The position numbers and the translations under genes were made by a program. A stretch of 64,000 bases of DNA from Lachnospiraceae bacterium (GTDB lineage Bacteria; Bacillota; Clostridia; Lachnospirales; Lachnospiraceae), in contig JAFSRP010000018.1 of NCBI GenBank assembly GCA_017446045.1, positions 124,001-188,000 on the forward strand, written 5' to 3'. The notes beneath the pieces are model-generated. The model worked only from the letters and a program-made list of their open reading frames with translations. It made no database searches and had not been told where the DNA came from. Position 1 is the first letter of the stretch. Every line of letters begins with the position of its first letter. This document shows positions 43,566 through 52,525 of the stretch, in pieces.

Positions 43566-45077
43566 GTGAAGACTTTTGCAAAAAACTCTGAAAAAGTGTA
43601 CGTCCGTTTCGCTTTAGGTTTCCTTTGGTGTGTTTTTCTGCTGCTTCCCTGTATTTTGCTGGTCGGAGCTGACACCGCCTTAGCATGCACAACGATCATT
43701 GTGGGAAAGAAAGCCTCCGCTGATGGCAGTATTATTTTCGGCCGCACTGCAGATACCCACGGGCTCAGTCCGGTCCGTTTCGAGTACCGGGAAGCGCGGG
43801 AATCCGGCGGTTTCTTTACAGACCCTTCCAACGGGTTTTCATGCCCTTTGCCAGGGAACGCCTGCGGCTATCTGACCATGCCCGGTATCGACATCGAAAC
43901 CAACGGCAGCTGGGATGAGGCTACCATCAACGACTACGGCGTCTGTATCAGCGCCACGGAAAGCATATATACCAACGAGAAGGCAAAAGCAGCGGATCCC
44001 TTCGTGGATGACGGCATTGGGGAGCAGTCCATTCATGCCCTGATCGCCCCTTACATCCATACAGCCCGAGAGGGTGTGGAATATTTGGGAAAGCTGATCG
44101 ACCGGTACGGTAACGCTGATGCAGGCAACGGCGTTATCTTCGGTGACCGGGACGAGGTCTGGTATATGGAGATCTATGCCGGGCACCAATGGGCAGCAGT
44201 CAGGATTCCGGACGATTGTTACGTTATCGCGCCAAATGATGGCCGGATCGGTAAAATTGACGTTTCGGACACGAAAAATGTGATCGTTTCCGCCCATCTG
44301 GTGGAGCTTGCAAAGAAAGGCGGATTCTTCGTCGGAAGCGGGAATGTGATCGACACCACCCGCACCTACTGTACGGAGCTGCGGAATTACAGTCAGATCC
44401 GCGCTTGGGAGACTCAGCGGAGATTCAGTCCCTCCGTGACGTCCGAAACCTACGATGTCAACACATATTATCCCTTTGCCCTGCAGCCGGATCAGAAGAT
44501 CAGCCTGGAGGATGTGATGGAACTGTGCCGCTGGCGCTACGAAGGCACCGAATACGACGTGAATGAGCATCCTGAGGTTCGGGCCATTGGTATCAATCGG
44601 ACCCGGCAAACATCCATCTTCTGGCTGCGTCCCGATAAACCGGAGATCATGTGGAACTGTTTCGCCAATCCGGAGATGAGCGTCTTCCTTCCGATGTACA
44701 AGAACACCAAGGTGTTCCCGGAGGCCTACAGCCTGGCTCCCGCAAAAACCTATGATGAGCAGACGGCTTACTACCGTTTCTTGCGGACTGGCATTCTCGC
44801 TGCCGATGATCGCGGGGGATTTGGGAAAAAGGTTCGCAAAAGCTGGAAAGACACACAGAAGGATCTGATCGAAAAGACGGGAGACCGGGATACAGATTAC
44901 ATTGCCAATAGCTGCAGCGATGATGCCGCGGCCCGGATTTTTGACTCTGTCGGTACTAAAGCCTTGGAGCAGGCGGATCAGCTGTACTTCGAAGGCATGT
45001 CAGACTGGCTGGACGCCCGTATGCAGGACGGCGGATCCGATTCTCCTGATGCTGCATATGAGAACATTACCAATTGA
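43566..45077 (+). CDS. Secreted C69-family dipeptidase
   Basis: A 503-residue Ntn-hydrolase of the PepD/C69 type. A signal peptide (basic start, hydrophobic residues about 15-34, cleavage after ALA) exposes Cys41 as the new N-terminus, the catalytic nucleophile (CTTIIVGKKASADGS). The family hydrolyses dipeptides; with export it would act outside the membrane. GTG 43566 is the start, AAAGGAG lying upstream. The gene sits between a response regulator and its kinase, an unusual spot, and may be a regulated output of the system or a later insertion. Confidence 0.9.
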   Translation: MKTFAKNSEKVYVRFALGFLWCVFLLLPCILLVGADTALACTTIIVGKKASADGSIIFGRTADTHGLSPVRFEYREARESGGFFTDPSNGFSCPLPGNACGYLTMPGIDIETNGSWDEATINDYGVCISATESIYTNEKAKAADPFVDDGIGEQSIHALIAPYIHTAREGVEYLGKLIDRYGNADAGNGVIFGDRDEVWYMEIYAGHQWAAVRIPDDCYVIAPNDGRIGKIDVSDTKNVIVSAHLVELAKKGGFFVGSGNVIDTTRTYCTELRNYSQIRAWETQRRFSPSVTSETYDVNTYYPFALQPDQKISLEDVMELCRWRYEGTEYDVNEHPEVRAIGINRTRQTSIFWLRPDKPEIMWNCFANPEMSVFLPMYKNTKVFPEAYSLAPAKTYDEQTAYYRFLRTGILAADDRGGFGKKVRKSWKDTQKDLIEKTGDRDTDYIANSCSDDAAARIFDSVGTKALEQADQLYFEGMSDWLDARMQDGGSDSPDAAYENITN

Positions 45078-45173
45078 TGCCGGGATATTTCTTTTCACCG
45101 TATGATTACCACGATCAATTCTTTTTGAAAATGAGGGTAAAACTGGGGTTGTAATAAATATTACTAAAGAATC

Positions 45174-46865
45174 ATGAATCATTCCATTAAACGAACCTTT
45201 ACGCTGATCTTTGTGGCGATCGTCGCTGCTCTGCTGCTGACGATGTACATCGTAAACCGCTTCTTTCTGCAGTCTTATTATATGGACCGCAAGATCGGTA
45301 TGCTGAACGTTGCCTATGAGACCATCGACAAGGTCGTTTCGATCGCACAGAAAAACAATGAGACAGTATTCGACCTGATCAATGAGGAATACGGGCAGAA
45401 TGTGGAAGACAGCCCGACGATATCTATCTTCAGGACCCTGAATGAACGCTCCAATATCGATATCGTGCTGACTGACAGCACGGGTACCGCGATGGCTTCC
45501 ACCAGCCGCGAGGGCGAGTGGCTTGCCATGAAGCTGCGTCTCTATTTGTACTACAGAGACCTTATGTCAGAAAGTAAAGAGCTTTCTGTTCCGCGGCCCG
45601 CAAACCAGATGAACGGCTCCTCGGCTTCCGTGCTTCCGGAGTCCGACGAAGAAAGGGAGAGCGATATCGAGATCGTTCAGGAAAACGGGAATTATACGAT
45701 CCAGAAATACCATGATCAACGGTCGGATTCGGTATATCTTGAGAGCTGGGGGACCTTTTCCGACGGATCCACCAACTTTCTTATGTCCATGCCTGTCGCC
45801 AGCATTGACGAAGGCGTAGCTGTCAGCAGCCGTTTCAACCTTCTTTCCGGAATGATCATCCTGGTGATCGGAAGCATTGCCGTATATCTTGCTTCCAGCA
45901 GGATGACGAAGCCGATCAACCATCTGGCGCATCTGGCAGAGCGCATGTCGATGCTGGATTTCAGTGCGCGTTATGAAGGTCGTTCACAGGATGAGATCGG
46001 TCTGCTCGGGGCATCTATGAATACCATGTCCGAACGCCTGGAACAGACCATCGAACAGCTCAGGGATGCCAATGTACAGCTGCAGGATGCCAATGACCGC
46101 CTGCAGGAAGACATCAGTCAGAAAGAAAAGATCGACGAGATGAGGAAGGAATTCATCGCGAATGTATCTCATGAGCTGAAGACGCCGATCGCCCTGATCG
46201 AAGGATATGCGGAAGGCCTTGCGGAAGGGATCGCGGATGATAAGGAGAGCCGGGATTATTATTGCGGCGTGATCGTGGACGAGTCTGCCAAGATGAACAA
46301 AATGGTCCGCCAGCTCACATCGCTGATCAGTTATGAATTCGGGGCAGCCGGACTGGAGATGACAGAATTCGACCTTTCCGAACTTGTAAAAAGCGTCGTA
46401 TCTTCAAACCGCCTGAAACTGGAGGAGTCGGGTGCGGTCCTGACCATGGACCTGGTCGCTCCGGCAGTGATCAGGGCCGATGAATTCAAGATCGAAGAAG
46501 TATTTACGAATTTTATGAGCAATGCCCTGCATCATCTCGAAGGGGAACGCAGGATCATCATAAAACTTCGGGAAGAGCCGCCGGCGGGAGAGCAGGAGGA
46601 AACGGGCAATGGCGCATTTGACGGGAGCAGTAAGACAGAATACCGCCTGAGCGTATATAACGACGGTGAACCGATCCCTGTGGAAAGCCTGCCCCTGGTA
46701 TGGGACAAGTTCTATAAAGTTGACAAAGCCAGGACCAGGGCGTATGGAGGAAGCGGCATAGGCCTCAGTATCGTAAAGGCGATCATGGATGCGCACGGAG
46801 GGACCTACGGCGTACGCAATATAGAAAACGGAGTCGAATTCTGGTTCACGATCAAATCAGCTTGA
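45174..46865 (+). CDS. Sensor histidine kinase
   Basis: A 563-residue kinase, partner of the OmpR-type regulator. Helix 1 (about residues 8-28), an extracellular sensor region of about 185 residues, helix 2 (about 217-237), HAMP (with SRMTKPINHLAHLAERMS), a coiled coil, then phospho-acceptor H333 in NVSHELKTP. The ATPase domain has FTNFMSNALHHL (N box) and GGSGIGLSIVK (G2). Both N and G boxes are intact. The extracellular sensor is not recognisable. The preceding gap of 96 bases has no strong ribosome-binding site before ATG 45174. Confidence 0.94.
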   Translation: MNHSIKRTFTLIFVAIVAALLLTMYIVNRFFLQSYYMDRKIGMLNVAYETIDKVVSIAQKNNETVFDLINEEYGQNVEDSPTISIFRTLNERSNIDIVLTDSTGTAMASTSREGEWLAMKLRLYLYYRDLMSESKELSVPRPANQMNGSSASVLPESDEERESDIEIVQENGNYTIQKYHDQRSDSVYLESWGTFSDGSTNFLMSMPVASIDEGVAVSSRFNLLSGMIILVIGSIAVYLASSRMTKPINHLAHLAERMSMLDFSARYEGRSQDEIGLLGASMNTMSERLEQTIEQLRDANVQLQDANDRLQEDISQKEKIDEMRKEFIANVSHELKTPIALIEGYAEGLAEGIADDKESRDYYCGVIVDESAKMNKMVRQLTSLISYEFGAAGLEMTEFDLSELVKSVVSSNRLKLEESGAVLTMDLVAPAVIRADEFKIEEVFTNFMSNALHHLEGERRIIIKLREEPPAGEQEETGNGAFDGSSKTEYRLSVYNDGEPIPVESLPLVWDKFYKVDKARTRAYGGSGIGLSIVKAIMDAHGGTYGVRNIENGVEFWFTIKSA

Positions 46866-46891
46866 CTCCCGTACCCAAACTGTGTTATTAT
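46862..46891 (+). promoter_or_regulatory. Promoter of tRNA-Pro(TGG)
   Basis: TTGACT overlaps the histidine kinase stop codon; TTATTAT follows at 17-18 bases. The tRNA starts 11 bases further on. Confidence 0.75.
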
Positions 46892-46902
46892 CAATGCGCT
46901 TT

Positions 46903-46976
46903 CGGGGTGTGGCCCAGCTTGGTAGGGCGCTTGATTTGGGATCAAGAGGTCGCAAGTTCGAATCTTGTCACCCCGA
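46903..46976 (+). tRNA. tRNA-Pro, anticodon TGG
   Basis: A 74-base cloverleaf: acceptor CGGGGTG with CACCCCG, anticodon stem CTTGA/TCAAG around TTTGGGA, T-arm CAAGTTCGAATCTTG. The anticodon TGG reads proline codons. CCA is not encoded. Confidence 0.96.
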
Positions 46977-46985
46977 TTGAACAGC

Positions 46986-47047
46986 AAAGCGGATGGCTGG
47001 GGCTCGGAAGAACGCTTGCGTTCTGATAAGTTCCGGCCATTTGCTTT
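46986..47047 (+). other. Long branched hairpin after tRNA-Pro
   Basis: About 15 bp of outer stem (46986-47000 with 47033-47047, three G-U pairs) enclose a second hairpin, AGAACG/CGTTCT. Only a short T-run is present, inside the stem; likely the 3' end structure of the tRNA transcript. Confidence 0.45.
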
Positions 47048-47092
47048 AATGGCCGACAAGGCATCCATAGCGCCGCTGCAAAAAGGCTGACA

Positions 47093-47121
47093 TTGAATAA
47101 TCAGCCGATTTATGCTATAAT
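47093..47121 (+). promoter_or_regulatory. Promoter of the 6S-like RNA
   Basis: TTGAAT, 17-base spacer with TGC just before a perfect TATAAT. Transcription would begin about 47128 with no gene for another 217 bases. Confidence 0.85.
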
Positions 47122-47127
47122 AATGTC

Positions 47128-47310
47128 AGCCTGAGATGTTCGTTTGGTTTATTCAATTACTTCCACAAATTGACATACGGGAGTTCAGTATTGATGATGT
47201 GGATGTCGGGCCGCCCTAGATCAGGCGGATGGCTGAAACGGTCTCCGAGATTTCCCACCTGGCTTAGAGCTGGGAGTCACTTATAAACCGACGGCACCTT
47301 GGGTCGTTTA
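47128..47310 (+). ncRNA. ssrS: Probable 6S RNA
   Basis: A promoter-driven non-coding transcript of about 183 bases, the normal length of 6S RNA, which traps sigma-70-type RNA polymerase. Its start CCTGAGATGTTCG closely resembles the 5' end of Escherichia coli 6S RNA, and CCTGAGATGT pairs with GCACCTTGGG near the 3' end (10 positions, one mismatch, some G-U), giving the closed terminal stem. GTCGG/CCGAC and other inner helices are consistent with a long rod. The central bubble was not fully resolved by hand. Confidence 0.7.
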
Positions 47311-47344
47311 CTGTGTTATTATTGTTTTAAAAGCGGAGGTAACC

Positions 47345-47791
47345 ATGCCAGGATATACGGATCTGATTTGCCAGGCATTATCAAAAGTGCAGGATTCATA
47401 TGCTCCGTACAGCCATTATCATGTAGCAGCCGCACTGCGGTCTTCCGACGGCCGCATCTTTCATGGCATCAACATTGAGAACGCAGCCTATACGCCCACT
47501 GTGTGTGCGGAGCGGACGGCTTTTTTCAAAGCGGTATCAGAAGGCGTACGGTCCTTTGACGCTATTGCCATTGTTGCTGCGGCAAAGAGCGATCTTCCCG
47601 CGCGCATGCAGGCACCGGCAGCCGTTCCCTGTTACCCCACGCCCTGCGGTGTATGTCGTCAGGTGATGAGGGAGTTCTGTGATCCCGATACGTTTACCGT
47701 CATACTGGCGAGATCCGCAGACGATTTTAAGGTATATACACTGAAGGAGCTTCTTCCCGAGAGTTTCGGTCCCGAGTTCCTGCAGACATAA
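47345..47791 (+). CDS. cdd: Cytidine deaminase
   Basis: A 148-residue zinc enzyme of pyrimidine salvage, turning cytidine and deoxycytidine into uridine forms. The zinc motifs are TVCAERTA and PCGVCRQVM; YAPYSHYHVAAAL and NIENAAY bind the nucleoside. GCGGAGG precedes ATG 47345. It could use nucleosides from the importer encoded 10 kb upstream, though the two are not linked in an operon. Confidence 0.96.
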   Translation: MPGYTDLICQALSKVQDSYAPYSHYHVAAALRSSDGRIFHGINIENAAYTPTVCAERTAFFKAVSEGVRSFDAIAIVAAAKSDLPARMQAPAAVPCYPTPCGVCRQVMREFCDPDTFTVILARSADDFKVYTLKELLPESFGPEFLQT

Positions 47792-47835
47792 CAGTAGATC
47801 ATAAGTATTATCTGCAATAATGAAAGGAGTCTAAT

Positions 47836-48639
47836 ATGTCTAAGAAAAGTGCTGGCGGTCTTCTCGGAACCCTGCTCGTGGCTGGTGTCGCTGCAGGTAT
47901 CGTGAAATATCTGAAGGATTATTCCGGCGCGTCCTTTACGGATGAGGAGCAGATCAAGAAGGTCAAAAAGAATTCCGGCGAAGTAAAGGATGCCGCAAGG
48001 AGGACCTATGTTGCCATAAAGGAAAAAGGCAACATCAAAGAAGCGGCGGAAGAGCTTGCGAAAGCTGCCGGTTCTGTCGTATCGGATTCCGCAGAGATCG
48101 CAAAGACAGCAGGCGCTGGCGCCATGAAGGCTGCGAAGGACATCAAAGCGAAGTTTGATGAGGATCCCGAAGCCGCCAAGGAGGAAGTGATCAGCAACCT
48201 GAAGGAGATGGGCTCCGATATCAGTCATAAGGTTACAGAGACAGCCGAAGAGGTCGTTGAACGTTTCCGCGGTGAGGATGAATTCACTGACTTTGAAGAC
48301 AGTGATTTTGATGATGTTGTCGAGGGTGCCGAAGGGATCGCCGAAGAGGCCAGGGAAGCTGCGGCTGATGCTGCTGAAAAGGCAGCTGACTGTGCGTGCC
48401 AGACGGCGGAAGATGTCATTAAGGCAGCGGAAGAGGCCGCGGATGCAGTGAAGGATGGAGCGGCTGATGCTGCTGCTTATGTCGCCGACAAGGCAGAAGA
48501 GGAAGCGATCGAGACTGCGGATCTGCTGGACGAGCTGGGAGATGCGGCAGAAGAACAGATCGCAGAGGCAGCAGAAGAAGCTGCCAAGGTCCTGAACGGC
48601 ACTCCGTCTGTCACCATCACCGATGATGAGATCGACTGA
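47836..48639 (+). CDS. Ala/Glu-rich helical protein with N-terminal membrane helix
   Basis: A 267-residue protein with a YtxH-like beginning: a glycine-rich hydrophobic helix (residues 7-24), then nearly continuous amphipathic helix rich in Ala, Glu, Asp and Lys. From about residue 165 the composition is dominated by Ala-Ala-Glu repeats with roughly 11-residue spacing, as in LEA-like proteins. It is strongly acidic. GAAAGGAG precedes ATG 47836. The frame continues for 43 codons past its TGA stop. Function is unknown; an envelope or stress role is only a guess. Confidence 0.75.
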   Translation: MSKKSAGGLLGTLLVAGVAAGIVKYLKDYSGASFTDEEQIKKVKKNSGEVKDAARRTYVAIKEKGNIKEAAEELAKAAGSVVSDSAEIAKTAGAGAMKAAKDIKAKFDEDPEAAKEEVISNLKEMGSDISHKVTETAEEVVERFRGEDEFTDFEDSDFDDVVEGAEGIAEEAREAAADAAEKAADCACQTAEDVIKAAEEAADAVKDGAADAAAYVADKAEEEAIETADLLDELGDAAEEQIAEAAEEAAKVLNGTPSVTITDDEID

Positions 48640-48771
48640 AAACAACTGAACGGCCCGGACCTGCGCAGAGTTCTGGTCAGAACGCTTCATTCCGCCGAAC
48701 AGGAGGATCCGGATATCTTCAGGGAAAAGCTCCGGATGATGGAGCTTGATGAAGTGTTCGATGAAGAATAA
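48640..48771 (+). pseudogene. Coding-like stretch in frame after the TGA stop
   Basis: Forty-three sense codons lie between TGA 48637 and TAA 48769 in the same frame as the preceding gene. The encoded sequence is charged and helical (DPDIFREKLRMMELDEVF), with about two thirds G or C in third positions, like neighbours. No ATG, GTG or TTG lies near its beginning, so it is either a cut-off tail of the preceding gene, a CTG-started peptide, or chance. Confidence 0.35.
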
Positions 48772-48798
48772 AACAAGGAAACTGAGAGGATTATTTGT

Positions 48799-51432
48799 AT
48801 GCAGGTTAGAGGCGTTAACGAGTTAAGACGCATGTTTCTGGAATACTTTGAGAGAAACGGGCATCTCCGGATGAAGAGTTTTTCTCTGGTCCCGCACAAT
48901 GATGATTCACTGCTTTTGATCAATTCCGGCATGGCTCCGCTGAAGCCGTTTTTTACCGGACAGGAGATCCCGCCGCGCCGGCGTGTCACAACGTGCCAGA
49001 AGTGTATCCGCACCGGCGACATTGAAAATGTCGGCAAGACTGCAAGACACGGTACTTTCTTTGAAATGCTGGGCAATTTCTCCTTTGGCGATTATTTCAA
49101 AAAAGAAGCCATTCCCTTTGCATGGGAGTTCCTGACCAAGGACGTCGGTCTTGATCCGAACCGCCTTTACCCCTCCGTATATCTCGATGATGATGAGTCT
49201 TTCAATATTTGGAGAGACGTGATCGGCATCGCCCCGGAACGCATTTATCGTTTCGGCAAGGAAGACAACTTCTGGGAGCATGGAGAAGGCCCCTGCGGTC
49301 CCTGTTCCGAGATCTACTATGACCGCGGTGAAAAGTGGGGCAACGGTCCCGAAGATGTCATGGGCGGTGAGGGCGACCGCTTCGTTGAAGTATGGAATAT
49401 CGTATTCTCTCAGTTTGATAACGATGGTCACGGCAACTACAGTGAGCTGATCCAGAAAAACATTGATACCGGCATGGGACTTGAACGTCTGGCCATGGTG
49501 GTACAGGACGAGGAGTCCATATACACGGTGGACACCAATAAGGCGATCCTTGAGTACATCGCGGAGCTTTGCGGTGTCATTTATCATGCTGATCATGAAA
49601 AAGACATATCTCTCCGCATTCTCACGGACCATGCCAAGTCCAGTACTTTTATGATCTCTGACGGGATCATGCCGTCCAATGAAGGCCGCGGCTATGTACT
49701 TCGACGTATTATCCGCCGTGCCGTCCGCCATGGGCGAAAGCTCGGCATTACGAAAGATTTCATGCCGGAGATGGCCAAACGTGTTATCGAACTCAACAAG
49801 GACGGATATCCCGAGCTTGAAGAGAAACAGGCGATGATCCTGAAAGTCCTCGCAGAGGAAGAGGATAAGTTCAACAGGACGATCGATGCCGGTATGGGCA
49901 TCCTGAACGGCCTGGAGGCTGCTATGGAGGCTTCCGGCACCACTGAGCTGAACGGTGCGGACGCGTTCAAGCTGTACGATACCTATGGTTTCCCGATCGA
50001 TCTTACCGTTGAGATCCTTGAAGAGAAAGGATGTACTGTTGACCGCGCCGGTTTTGATGAATGCATGCGCATTCAGAAGGAGACCGCGCGTAAAGCGCGC
50101 AAGCATTCAAATTATATGGGCGCCGATGCCACGGTCTATGACCTGATCGATCCGACCATTACTTCCGTATTTACCGGATATGACTCTCTGAAAGGCGGCG
50201 GAAAGGTCCTGGTAGTGACGACCGAGGAAGAGATCACCGAGGCTCTTTCCGAGGGAGAACGCGGCACGATCATTACAGATGCGACTCCCTTCTATGCGAC
50301 TATGGGCGGCCAGATCGGTGACTGCGGTGTTATCCGCAACAAAGACGGCGAGTTCAAAGTGGCAGAAGCTATACATTTGAAGGGCGGTCGAATCGGACAT
50401 GTGGGCATCATGACCCGTGGCATGATCGGAGTTGGACAGGAAGTGGAACTTGAAGTTGATCCGGCCGAGCGTGCGGCAACCGCGAAGAACCATTCCGCGA
50501 CCCATCTTCTTCAGTATGCCCTGCGCAAGGTTCTGGGCAGTCACGTTGAGCAGAATGGCGCATATTATGACAAAGACCGTCTGCGCTTTGACTTTACTCA
50601 CTTCCAGGCCATGACCGGGGAGGAACTCGCACGCGTAGAGCAGATCGTCAATACCCTGATCTCGGAAGATCATCCTGTGATCACCCAGGAGATGACGCTT
50701 GACGAGGCTAAAAAGACCGGTGCTATGGCTCTGTTTGGCGAGAAGTACGGCGAGAAGGTCCGCGTGGTCCGCATGGGCCCGTCTACCGAGCTCTGCGGCG
50801 GTACGCATGTAAAACATACGGGTGAGATCGCTTCCTTCAAGCTTGTAAGCGAATCCGGTATTGCTGCGGGCGTGCGCCGTATCGAAGCGCTGACCGCCGA
50901 CAATCTTCTGGCTTACTATAAGCATGAAGAAGATGAGCTATTGGCTGCTGCCGCAGCTGCAAAAGCGCAGCCTTCCGAACTCGTGCGGAAGATCGGCCAG
51001 CTGATGGATGAGCTTCGTGCCCTGAAAAATGAAAATGATAAGCTGAAAAAGGAACTGGCGGGTAATTCCATCGGTGATGCAGCTGCATCCGCGGTAGATG
51101 TAGCGGGCATCAAGGTGCTTGCGATCCGCGCCGATGCGGCGGATGTCAATGCCCTCCGTTCACTGAGCGATTCCCTGAAGGACCAGCTCGGTGATAGCGT
51201 CGTTGTGCTCGGAGCCGCGATCGACGGGAAAGTCACGCTGATCGCTTCTGCCACTGAGGGAGCTGTCAAGCGCGGCGCGATGGCTGGAAACATTATCCGC
51301 GAGATCGCTCCGGTCGTCGGCGGTAAGGGCGGCGGAAGACCGAATATGGCGCAGGCCGGCGGAACCGACACAGGAAGCATTGATGCAGCGTTGGCAAAGG
51401 CTGTGGAGATCATCCGGACACAGATCCGATAA
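48799..51432 (+). CDS. alaS: Alanyl-tRNA synthetase
   Basis: An 877-residue class II synthetase with all parts: catalytic domain starting NELRRMFLEYFERNGH, motif 2/3 region with EIYYDRG and TGMGLERLAMV, editing domain with HSATHLLQYAL and the zinc residues of CGGTHVKHTG, a coiled coil, and the C-Ala DHHA1 domain ending GGKGGGRPNMAQAGG. GAGAGGA lies upstream of ATG 48799. No T-box is visible in the 27 bases after the preceding stop. Confidence 0.98.
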   Translation: MQVRGVNELRRMFLEYFERNGHLRMKSFSLVPHNDDSLLLINSGMAPLKPFFTGQEIPPRRRVTTCQKCIRTGDIENVGKTARHGTFFEMLGNFSFGDYFKKEAIPFAWEFLTKDVGLDPNRLYPSVYLDDDESFNIWRDVIGIAPERIYRFGKEDNFWEHGEGPCGPCSEIYYDRGEKWGNGPEDVMGGEGDRFVEVWNIVFSQFDNDGHGNYSELIQKNIDTGMGLERLAMVVQDEESIYTVDTNKAILEYIAELCGVIYHADHEKDISLRILTDHAKSSTFMISDGIMPSNEGRGYVLRRIIRRAVRHGRKLGITKDFMPEMAKRVIELNKDGYPELEEKQAMILKVLAEEEDKFNRTIDAGMGILNGLEAAMEASGTTELNGADAFKLYDTYGFPIDLTVEILEEKGCTVDRAGFDECMRIQKETARKARKHSNYMGADATVYDLIDPTITSVFTGYDSLKGGGKVLVVTTEEEITEALSEGERGTIITDATPFYATMGGQIGDCGVIRNKDGEFKVAEAIHLKGGRIGHVGIMTRGMIGVGQEVELEVDPAERAATAKNHSATHLLQYALRKVLGSHVEQNGAYYDKDRLRFDFTHFQAMTGEELARVEQIVNTLISEDHPVITQEMTLDEAKKTGAMALFGEKYGEKVRVVRMGPSTELCGGTHVKHTGEIASFKLVSESGIAAGVRRIEALTADNLLAYYKHEEDELLAAAAAAKAQPSELVRKIGQLMDELRALKNENDKLKKELAGNSIGDAAASAVDVAGIKVLAIRADAADVNALRSLSDSLKDQLGDSVVVLGAAIDGKVTLIASATEGAVKRGAMAGNIIREIAPVVGGKGGGRPNMAQAGGTDTGSIDAALAKAVEIIRTQIR

Positions 51433-51466
51433 ATCTTAGTTTTCTATTAAGTTTTGTCCCATTGCA

Positions 51467-51495
51467 TTGTATATATCATTTTTTTTCGGTATGAT
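51467..51495 (+). promoter_or_regulatory. Promoter of the rubredoxin gene
   Basis: TTGTAT, 17-base spacer, TATGAT. Confidence 0.7.
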
Positions 51496-51568
51496 GGGGC
51501 AAAGCGGCAGATATAGCTGCAAAACGCGTTTGGAACGCAACAGATTTTTCTTAAAAGGAGATTTGCTT

Positions 51569-51727
51569 ATGAAAAAGTATGTATGTTCCGTATGTGGATG
51601 GGAATATGATGAGGCTGCCGGATACCCGGATGGCGGAATCGCTCCCGGAACCAAGTTTGAAGATCTTCCCGCTGATTTTGAGTGCCCGCTTTGCGGCGTT
51701 GCCAAGAGCGAGTTCGAAGAGGCATAA
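51569..51727 (+). CDS. Rubredoxin
   Basis: A 52-residue one-iron electron carrier with both knuckles, CSVCGWEY and CPLCGVAK. It serves oxygen and peroxide reduction in anaerobes. AAAAGGAG precedes ATG 51569; longer frames upstream are not needed. It is followed by its own terminator, so it is expressed alone. Confidence 0.97.
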   Translation: MKKYVCSVCGWEYDEAAGYPDGGIAPGTKFEDLPADFECPLCGVAKSEFEEA

Positions 51728-51751
51728 GGAACAGAAACAGTTTTATTCAAT

Positions 51752-51785
51752 AACGGCTGCGTTTTTACGCAGCCGTTGTTTTATT
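51752..51785 (+). terminator. Terminator after rubredoxin
   Basis: AACGGCTGCG with CGCAGCCGTT (10 bp), T-rich loop, then GTTTTATTT. Confidence 0.93.
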
Positions 51786-51797
51786 TACAATATGCTC

Positions 51798-51826
51798 TTG
51801 ACGCTGATATAAAGTGCGGATAATAT
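51798..51826 (+). promoter_or_regulatory. Promoter of xpt
   Basis: TTGACG, 17-base spacer, TAATAT. A perfect 9-bp leader hairpin (51832-51840 with 51847-51855) follows at the start of the transcript; no purine riboswitch core is present. Confidence 0.75.
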
Positions 51827-51878
51827 AATGGATACCGGCAAAGATCTGCCGGTATTATAAAAAAAGAGGCTGCATACA

Positions 51879-52454
51879 ATGAAACTTTTGGAAGAACGTA
51901 TCAGGCAGGACGGTATTGTGATCGGAGACGATATACTCAAGGTGGATCGCTTTTTGAACCATCAGATGGATCCTGCGCTTTTTCAGGCAATGGCAGAAGA
52001 GTGGAAACGTCAGTTTGCCGGGGATCATGTAAATAAGATACTTACCATTGAGGCTTCCGGTATCGGCATTGCCTGCATCGTCGGGCTGGTATTCGGCTGT
52101 CCCGTGGTCTTTGCAAAAAAGAGTAAAACGCGGAATACACCGGAAGAATGCTACATGGCTACCGTACGGTCTTTTACAAGAGGCATTATCTCTGACGTGA
52201 CCGTATCCAAAAAATACCTGGGTCCCTCCGACCGCGTTCTGATCATTGACGATTTCATGGCTACCGGAGAAGCGGCAAATGGTCTGATCAGCCTGGTAAA
52301 AGAAGCCGGTGCGCATTTATGCGGCGTTGGCATTGCGATAGAGAAAGCATTTCAGCAAGGCGGCAATGCTCTTCGCGAGGAAGGGATCAAAGTCGTATCG
52401 CTGGCACGGATCGGGACGATGAGCGAGTCCGAAGGGATCAGTTTCCTGGATTGA
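51879..52454 (+). CDS. xpt: Xanthine phosphoribosyltransferase
   Basis: A 191-residue type I PRTase that converts xanthine and PRPP to XMP in purine salvage. The PRPP loop is VLIIDDFMATGEAANG; ILTIEASGIGIA and FAKKSKTRNT are Xpt-specific. AAAGAGG lies upstream of ATG 51879. It is alone between two terminators. In Bacillus xpt is under a purine riboswitch; here there is only a short hairpin leader. Confidence 0.96.
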   Translation: MKLLEERIRQDGIVIGDDILKVDRFLNHQMDPALFQAMAEEWKRQFAGDHVNKILTIEASGIGIACIVGLVFGCPVVFAKKSKTRNTPEECYMATVRSFTRGIISDVTVSKKYLGPSDRVLIIDDFMATGEAANGLISLVKEAGAHLCGVGIAIEKAFQQGGNALREEGIKVVSLARIGTMSESEGISFLD

Positions 52455-52477
52455 TCTTTAATATTTAATATATGATG

Positions 52478-52525
52478 AGGCGGGAGGCTGTTCTCATGGA
52501 GAACGCGATCCTGCCTTTTTATTTT
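52478..52525 (+). terminator. Terminator after xpt
   Basis: AGGCGGGA with TCCTGCCT (8 bp, one G-U) around an inner GTTCTC/GAGAAC hairpin, followed by TTTTTATTTT. It runs into the end of the convergent TetR gene. Confidence 0.8.

Noticed and set aside
48637..48639. Selenocysteine read-through of TGA
   Set aside because: The surrounding protein has no redox motif and no SECIS-like hairpin immediately follows; a nonsense change or chance is simpler.
51827..51878. Purine riboswitch before xpt
   Set aside because: The leader is about 50 bases with one hairpin; the three-way junction core of purine riboswitches is missing.
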